Assembly (NCBI GenBank): GCA_032821775.1
Contig: JAVLRN010000004.1
Location: forward strand, 3,348,001 to 3,412,000
Length of the DNA: 64,000 bases
Direction: 5' to 3'
Source: Sanguinoderma infundibulare
Lineage: Eukaryota > Basidiomycota > Agaricomycetes > Polyporales > Polyporaceae
In this document: positions 58,128 to 64,000 of the stretch, piece by piece
Layout of the letters: the number at the start of each line of letters is the position of its first letter
How positions within the stretch are numbered: position 1 is the first letter of the stretch
Notes under the pieces: generated by a model
Databases searched by the model: none
What the model was told of the DNA's origin: nothing
Seen by the model: the letters and a program-made list of their open reading frames with translations, nothing else
Translations under genes and position numbers: made by a program

Positions 58128-59244
58128 CTAGATACAAAGCGTCTCTCTAGGAGGGTCTGATGGAAAGTCTCTAGTCGAGCCAGCGACTATGGGTCAGCGC
58201 TTTATTATAGCATGAGAAAGCGGATTGCGCACCATTGACTTTGGCATAGGCTCCGAAGTCGAACGGATACACGATTAATTTGCGCCATTGGAGACGCCGT
58301 GTTTGTACCATGGGACGGTAGGAAGATGGCTGCGGCGCGCATAAGAAAATACACTACAAGTGCTGCGAGACGCCGTTGAAGTCCTGGGCGTGCTCCGACT
58401 CCGAAGGCAGCGGACGATGATGTAAAAGGGGTACTACATCTTGAGATTGCTAAGATAAGGCCAAGTATGTCTTGGGCCGATCCATACAGCAATGACTCGG
58501 ATGGTTCTGAACGTTGCGGCCATGATTTCCGTTGAAGCCAGAACTTGTTTTCATTTTTTTCGGGACCCCTCGATAGCTATAAGCGTATTTGTGTAACTTG
58601 TAAAGTGCAGCATTCCCCTTCAAGGGTAACTGGCATGTGTTGCAACTTGATGCAGATGGCACATCATGTGAATACAACATGGTAACTTTTCTGGCGACGC
58701 GGCCCGAGCCTGGCCGTGCACCAACAGTAGCAGGAAACGAAGGACGGATGCTCACCCAAGAAACAACTCTGCAGCAGAATCCTTGAAACTCACCTGGGCG
58801 GTCCACCGGTTCCACACGGCGACGTCGCACCCTCAGCAGGCCTCAGGCTCTCTAGGCTCTAGAGGGCTCTAGTGGGCCTTCGATAATCGGATTGCGGAGA
58901 TATTGCCGGGGCTGGAAATGTTGACGTGATATTGACGCTTGAAAATGCGGTCAAAGAATGCAGTCATATGGCAGGAAGGGCAGCAAGACGATTGCTACGG
59001 GCAAGCACGAGAGGTGGGTCACTGGAAGTGGATCAGTCTGAGTCCGAGTCCGAGTCATCCTGATATCGATGTCCTACCCGCGAACTGTGAACCACTCTCC
59101 CAGTCGTACGCAAATCTGTTGGCTATGACGTGAGCATACGATGAGAGACGTGGACGGAGGATGTTGCTCAAAGGAAGCCCTGCGCGGGAAGCCCCCTCGA
59201 GAAACTTGGCAAGCGCCGCCGGCCCGACGTCGGCGCGCCAAAAC
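58128..59244. other. P450 upstream region, no gene seen
   Basis: Mirror of 1176-2283 and partly homologous to 28547-29270. No coding gene supported. Confidence 0.6.
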
Positions 59245-59345
59245 GGACATGTCCGGTCCTGGGCTTGAACTGGGCCCTTCTCCCATCCAAGTAGCCACCA
59301 TGTTAGGATGCCGAGCAGTGTGATAACCACTACACCACATGCCCC
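59245..59345 (-). tRNA. tRNA-like Pol III unit, right-arm copy, B box mutated
   Basis: Same architecture as 1069-1170. The A box TGGTGTAGTGG is kept, but the B box has lost its first G (AGTTCAAGCCC) and the central part differs at several bases (CTGCTCGGCATCC). The drift between arms is higher here than in the neighbouring genes, arguing against strong constraint on tRNA folding. Confidence 0.35.
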
Positions 59346-60393
59346 GTAGACATGTTCCTCAGAGACGGCTAACGTAATCGACAGCGTGTGCAAGATACTT
59401 AAGATTGGCCTTGAGCACAAGGTGGGGCTATGTCACACCGTGACCCACGCGAATCGGGCGCTTGACCGATTAGCTATTAATATGGTATGTTAAGTATCCG
59501 GAGCGGGAGGAGGTATGTTTTCCTTGTCTTCCTCACCGCAGAGCCGGTCTGTTGCTAACCTTTCCTTCTTGCGTGCGTGGTTTCCACGGGCAAGGTTTGT
59601 GATCGAAGACCGGGCCCGCAGAGACTGCTTTGGCATGGTTCCTGCGCGGGAAGGTGACCGAGCCACATGGAAAGAATTCCTCCTCCTGTACTTCGGTTCC
59701 CGGACATCAAGAGGCGAAGACAATGAGAACAGTGCGCCGCACAAGCGATGGGATTGGTCTTTCAAGTTCGCGGGGACAGAATCATACGCGGTGGGATGAT
59801 CGTGTGTTACTTCGGTTCCTCGGATTTCAGGGTGGCAATGCGGACGTCATGTCTGTCGCATAATGCGTCATTCGTCGTCTTTCACATCCCCGGAAACCCA
59901 GCCACTGTGAAGGCATGTCCGGCAGCTCAAGCATGGGCTTCGCCAGCCTCGTTCCGATCTGCAAGTCAACCAAGGCTAGCTATCTGTGGAAGGCCACCTG
60001 CCAAATCGGAACCGGAGGTTGGGTGGTTAGCCACCATCGTGAAGGGTATAAAGAACCACCCCCGGAGCGCCATCTCCTCATCCACAACCATCATCTGCCA
60101 GTGCCACTCTCCACTACCAGCGCTCATCAGCGATGCTCTTCATCATCTTCTCTCGCTCGCCTGCAACTAGAAAACAAGAAAACCCAGATCTGCTTCCTTT
60201 CCTGCCTACTTGCAAGAAAACTCATCAGCGTTTCCTTCTCATGCCTCGGTTCTTGTTCCACCCTACCCGGCCTCCTGACTCGACGTCTCCCGGTCGGGGA
60301 CGGTGTGTCGGACATCCGTCCACACGCCGCGTCCCTGGCCCCCGCGTTCGACCTCGCTTTCCTTTCGTATAACGACCTGCTGCCGAGCCCCCA
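59346..60393. other. upstream region of unassigned ORF
   Basis: Contains a TATAAA box at 60047-60052 followed by a CT- and CA-rich leader. Short frames around 59515-60170 have no recognisable features. Confidence 0.45.
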
Positions 60394-60928
60394 ATGTCTG
60401 GTCAGCCCTCCTCGACCCATACGGACAGCGCCTACTGTCGCTTCGTCCTCGTGCCCTCGAGCCTCCCTCCTCGATCACCAAGCATCAGGCTTATGCCGTG
60501 TACCACACAGTGGCGATCATGGAGGAACACTTGGTGAGTCGCCTACTCAACTCCCACCTCCCTACTTTGGCTAACCCCATAAATTGCAGTGCAGAAGGCC
60601 GAGCCGGCGCGTACGACTACCGTTCCCGCCCCAGGCGGTTGAAGCGGGGTCGTGTCCACCCTCGAGCACGGATGTCTTTCCGTCATGCGCCGCATACGGT
60701 GCACACGGTAAGTAGCTCTCGCACGTCGTCCTAAGTTTGTATCTCACGCCCTCACCGGATCAACAGAGGACCACCGGACAAGCACGACAGGCGCTCGCCA
60801 GCCCCCGCGGGACTGGCGCAGGTCTCGTCCACGGTTGCGCGCGCGTCTCTCCCACCCCCTGCCTTCGGCCGGGGTCGTGGGGTGGAACTAGAGGGGTGCG
60901 CCAGGAGGACCTGACGGGCCTTGGATGA
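60394..60928 (+). CDS. possible three-exon hypothetical gene, 139 aa
   Basis: An ATG at 60394 opens a frame that stays open through two consensus introns (60534-60589, GTGAGT to GCAG; 60708-60766, GTAAGT to ACAG) to a TGA at 60926, summing to 420 nt. A TATA box lies about 340 bp upstream. The product is basic and rich in Arg and Pro (for example SRPRRLKRGRVHPRARMS) and matches no family I know. In GC-rich DNA such frames arise by chance, so this is only a candidate. Only its first 28 bases are included in the left arm visible here. Confidence 0.3.
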
Positions 60929-61109
60929 GGCTTTGGCGCGGTCATTTATGACGGGTCTGTTGAGGTCGATGTCAGTCGGGAGAAAAGAGAAAACCCCCGG
61001 GCGGCGCATGTGCACGATCACCGAGTTCGTTGTGTACACGCAGTCCGGCACAAAAACACGCAATAATATAAAATTGTCAACTCGGAACATAGTCTCATGT
61101 GTGCTTTGA

Positions 61110-62335
61110 CGCGGCGCTGTTCGGCCGCCTTGCAAGCGCGAACCCGCTAAGGTATGAGGGCTGTTCGGGAAGGTGACCAATCGGCGCAGTGGGGATTTTC
61201 ATTGCTCGCACAGCGCCGCCCGTACCGATCGCAGTTGGCACACCACCATCGTGCCATGTCTCAGTCCAAAACAACTCGTCTGGGCGTAACGCATGCTATC
61301 GCACGTCTCGCGGTCTCAAAGATGGCCATTCTGGGAGCTGGATGCCGAACTAACGTAATACAGGGTGTCAGAACACGCTATGTAGCTTATCGAGCATAAC
61401 CAGTTGCAGCCAGGACTTAGTCGCAGAACGTGATCACCAAGTTCACCTGTGGCATGCGGAATGAACATTAGCGTCTTTCACCCACTACACTCAGATGCAG
61501 AAGAAGACTCACGTTGTCCGTCTGGCACGCCACCTGCACGTGCGTGTCGTCCGGCTTGAAGAACGCAGTCGGGCAGGTCGCGCTCGTGCAGTCCGCCCCC
61601 GTGCCGTCGCAGCCGCCGTAGTAGCTAGAAGAAAAATAGAAGCATGGCCGCAGTCAGCGAGCCGTGCAGAGAGAAATCACCAAGTGGAGACCGACCCGAA
61701 GCCAGAGGTGACGCTGAATGCGTGCGGAGGGATCAGGCTGATGTCGCTCGAGGACCCGGAGCCGGGGGAGGTCGGGTTTCGGAGCGTCGTCTCGATGAGC
61801 GTGCAGCCGTCGCCGTTGAAGCCGCAGTTTCCTAGTAGTCGCGAATGATCAATGTTGAAATGGAGTCCTTGGTTTCGAACCAGGTAGGGACATACCTGTT
61901 TGCAAATAGCTGAGGGTGTGGTCAGTGACGAAAAGGTGGGGGTTATTGTAAGGAGGACTTACGCAATCGCGGAGATGAGGGGTCCGTTCGAGGTGTAGTC
62001 GGCCCCGGTGGAGAGGACGTTCGGACCCTGGATGAGAGTAGGCTTCGGGACCAATGCGAGTCAGCATCGCAGCAGCATGAATGTCGTGCTCGCGCCTTAC
62101 AGTTCCATGACCGCAACTGGAAAGAAGTGCGCGTGAGCAAGGTTCTGTAAGAAGTGCGTGAACGGTGTTGCTCACCGGTTGTCGAAATGCACGGTGTGGG
62201 TTTCGGCAAATGCGGAGTGGACGAGAGCCGCGACGGCAACGAGGGAGGTGGCGAGTGAGAGCTGCATGACGCAAGTACGGGAGGAGGCGAAGAGGAGGTT
62301 GAGTGTGAGGACGTCGAGAGGGCTCGATGGGTCAG
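61110..62335. repeat. direct repeat unit carrying a glycopeptide gene (copy 2)
   Basis: Same-orientation partner of 38190-39430. It adjoins the outer side of the right inverted arm. Confidence 0.8.
61417..62267 (-). CDS. small secreted glycopeptide-like protein, paralog 2
   Basis: ATG 62267: MQLSLATSLVAVAALVHSAF then AETHTVHFDNR, a signal peptide with likely cleavage after AFA. Exons 62267-62176, 62101-62116 (16 nt), 62042-61963, 61896-61909 (14 nt), then two longer exons and a last one ending at TAA 61417. Mature protein: CGHGTPTLIQGPNVLSTGAD, YLQTGNCGFNGDGCTLIETT, SPGSGSSSDISLIPPHAFSV, GYYGGCDGTGADCTSATCPT, FFKPDDTHVQVACQTDN, VNLVITFCD. Eight or so cysteines suggest disulfides and an extracellular role. 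It differs from copy 1 at scattered positions (NNR/DNR, GYG/GHG, STAFFTPS/PTAFFKPD). The promoter has TTAAATAG about 85 bp upstream of the ATG and lacks the GGATGTATC cluster. Confidence 0.82.
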
Positions 62336-63967
62336 ACCAGCAATGGAGCACGGTCTATTTAACTTCTTTCTCCCTCCCTGATCATTTGCAAACCGAGCTC
62401 AGCAGCCGCGCGGTGCATCCGCCGTCATCACTTTTGTCCTTCTAGAGTCACTCCGACCTCGGATTGGTGCAGCGATGCATCAGCACTCGTCCGATGTAGG
62501 CGTCACAATTGGATGCCGAGCGCCGTCAATCAAAATTTCGTGTACAAGACGCGCGTCGAATGTCTTGCGACGCCCGCCTGCCAGCGATTTAGTCGCATAA
62601 CACGCTTCTGGCCGGTGGAGCATGCCTATGCAGCAATGTCGGCGTTGAGTAATAGATCGCAGCTCATGACCAGACGGGCCATTCAATGCCGATATGGTCG
62701 TGCGAGACGTTCGTGAAGATCAGTCTGCGCGGAGCATAGCCACGGGGACCAGAATCCAACGTCCACTGCCGTCATTGTCAACCTCACGATCTCCATGTAC
62801 AAACGCAATAATACCTCAGCGCAAGCAAACGTCACTATATGTTGCAAAGAATCCGTGAGACATCGTTTAGGGCTATGCAGAAGCTTCCAGGTTCGTATGA
62901 TACATCGGCCTGAAAAGACCGTGAGCCCGATCTCGTGAAAAGCGGATCGCCCAGGAAGTTGCGGGGATGTCCACAAAGTCCGGTTCACCGAGAAATCAAA
63001 GATATGGACGCGGACGCCTGGTTTTGATCCATGATCCATGATGAATATAGTTAAGCACAGTCAACCAAAACGTCCCAAGGCTCAAGCTGCGCGCTTACGC
63101 TCTCAGCTTGAGCCCGGGATGAGCTGGCTGGTTTTCGACGACTAGATGATCCCGGTGGCGCTACATCCCGTATGTTCTAGGCGGGTATGCAGCGACAGAA
63201 AAGAGCCTTTCTCGCATCCGATGGCCATGACGTGGCGGCAGCTTCTGACCGCTAGTACGAGCGCGCTCCGAAAATGATCTCTGCGAGTACATGGGCACAC
63301 TCACCTTTACGGCGTCCTTTGTGAAGTCAAACAAGTGACTTGATGATGTCAACTGCAGGTCGGGCAGCCGAGCGGCCTAGAGAGAACCCGTCCCAAGAAG
63401 CCTCTTGGCTCCGAGCTTCAGTCCGACGAGTCGGAAGTAGAAGCTTGTGCGGCTGGTTTCACCGGATTGATGCTACATTTAATGCGCTTCTTAGGCGTAA
63501 CCGGAGGAATGATGTGATGTTGAAAGAGAGGCCACGCAGCATGATGGTTTGAGTTGGACTCGGGTTCGCAAGTGGGCCATGCCAGCAAGGCTAGTCGTCC
63601 AATCAAGACACGTGGGACCCCGGCATCTTCCGACACGCGCAGAGACATAAGCGCCAAAGAGGCTCCTTTTCGAATCTCCTGCCAGCCAACTTCTACCGGG
63701 GGACCGCTGACTCTTGCCTGCTTTACCACGCGTTCTTCGTCCGACGTCGCTACACGGTGTTGTCCAATGGAATTATCCCTGGTGACTGCTTGCCACCGCG
63801 CGTGCACAATAGTCGTTTATTAGGCTCCGCCGTCCGAGGGCTTCCGGGTGGTCTGAAGAGGCCGGCGGGGGTTCTCAAGCTCTCAAGAGTCACTTCTGCG
63901 GAATGTCGGATCCGACATGAACAACAGTGCCTCGGCGGCTATGGAATTGAACCTGGCCCCAACTCCA
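62336..63967. other. spacer without supported gene, F-box promoter at right end
   Basis: Frames at 62683-63039 and 63418-63807 (minus) have no family signature. From about 63740 the sequence shares blocks with the DNA before the F-box fragment at 31626 (for example CGCTACACGGTGTTGTC), marking the promoter of the gene starting at 63968. Confidence 0.5.
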
Positions 63968-64000
63968 ATGTCCACTCCACAACCATTCCCAATCGTCGAC
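63968..64000 (+). CDS. 5' end of another F-box gene (cut by window)
   Basis: ATG followed by STPQPFPIVD, eleven codons before the window ends. The N-terminus and the preceding 200 bp resemble the F-box fragment at 31626 (MPTPDPQPFLVIGDVLEEIF). Function is inferred from that similarity only. Confidence 0.5.
   Translation, partial: MSTPQPFPIVD

Larger units (their letters stand above)
50512..60421. repeat. right arm of large inverted segmental duplication
   Basis: Reverse-complement partner of 1-9811. In plus-strand order it holds a hypothetical ORF, an F-box gene, an F-box relic, an intact P450, a tRNA-like unit and the upstream part of an unassigned gene. Homology ends on the left at 50512. 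On the right the match reaches 60421, where the left copy leaves the window, so the true outer limit is not visible. This arm holds the better-preserved P450. Confidence 0.93.

Noticed and set aside
62683..63039. 118-aa minus-strand frame with aromatic residues
   Set aside because: No start context, no introns leading to it and no recognisable family; left as unassigned spacer.
1..64000. CRISPR array, prokaryotic operons or mobile integrons
   Set aside because: Introns, U6 snRNA and gene families are eukaryotic; no regularly spaced repeats of that kind are present.

Overview
The window looks like nuclear DNA of a mushroom-forming basidiomycete (Agaricomycetes, perhaps a wood-decay polypore). 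The evidence is GC-rich genes cut by many 50-60 nt GT-AG introns, an expanded family of microsomal cytochrome P450s, F-box/LRR-like families, a two-finger GATA factor with an AreA-type N-terminal domain, a sugar porter, small secreted glycopeptide-like proteins and a spliceosomal U6 gene. The species cannot be named from sequence alone.

Layout. Positions 1-9811 and 50512-60421 are the two arms of a ~9.8 kb inverted segmental duplication, about 40.7 kb apart. Each arm carries a tRNA-like Pol III unit, a P450, a decayed F-box C-terminal relic and an F-box/LRR-like gene. The left arm runs off the window. Between the arms lie a gene-poor stretch, the GATA factor (12995-15934, minus), a 7 kb stretch with no recognisable gene, and the sugar porter (22961-26035, plus). 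Then come four more P450s, all on the minus strand (26.4-42.5 kb), interleaved with F-box copies and relics and a truncated SDR first exon. After these are a glycopeptide gene, a foldback transposable element (43275-44179), a broken acidic ORF, another F-box gene (46416-47855, minus) and U6 snRNA (49633-49754, minus). Beyond the right arm is a second glycopeptide gene (61417-62267), and the first codons of another F-box gene sit at the window end.

The dominant theme is birth and death of a P450 plus F-box module. Six closely related P450 loci share the same ten-exon plan, including a 14-nt microexon that encodes the I-helix AGSDT motif, and a TACTTAA-like box about 55 bp upstream of ATG. Three read as intact (26372-28484, 32427-34528, 55986-58070; about 516-522 aa). 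Three are disabled by different lesions: a 110-bp deletion at ~3653, a nonsense codon at 36812 plus a frameshift at ~37285, and a nonsense codon at 41207. F-box copies show the same mix of intact, stopped, truncated and relic forms.

No secondary-metabolite backbone gene is visible. A joint pathway for the P450s is therefore not demonstrated; they may oxidise small hydrophobic compounds, as expanded P450 families in wood-decay fungi often do.
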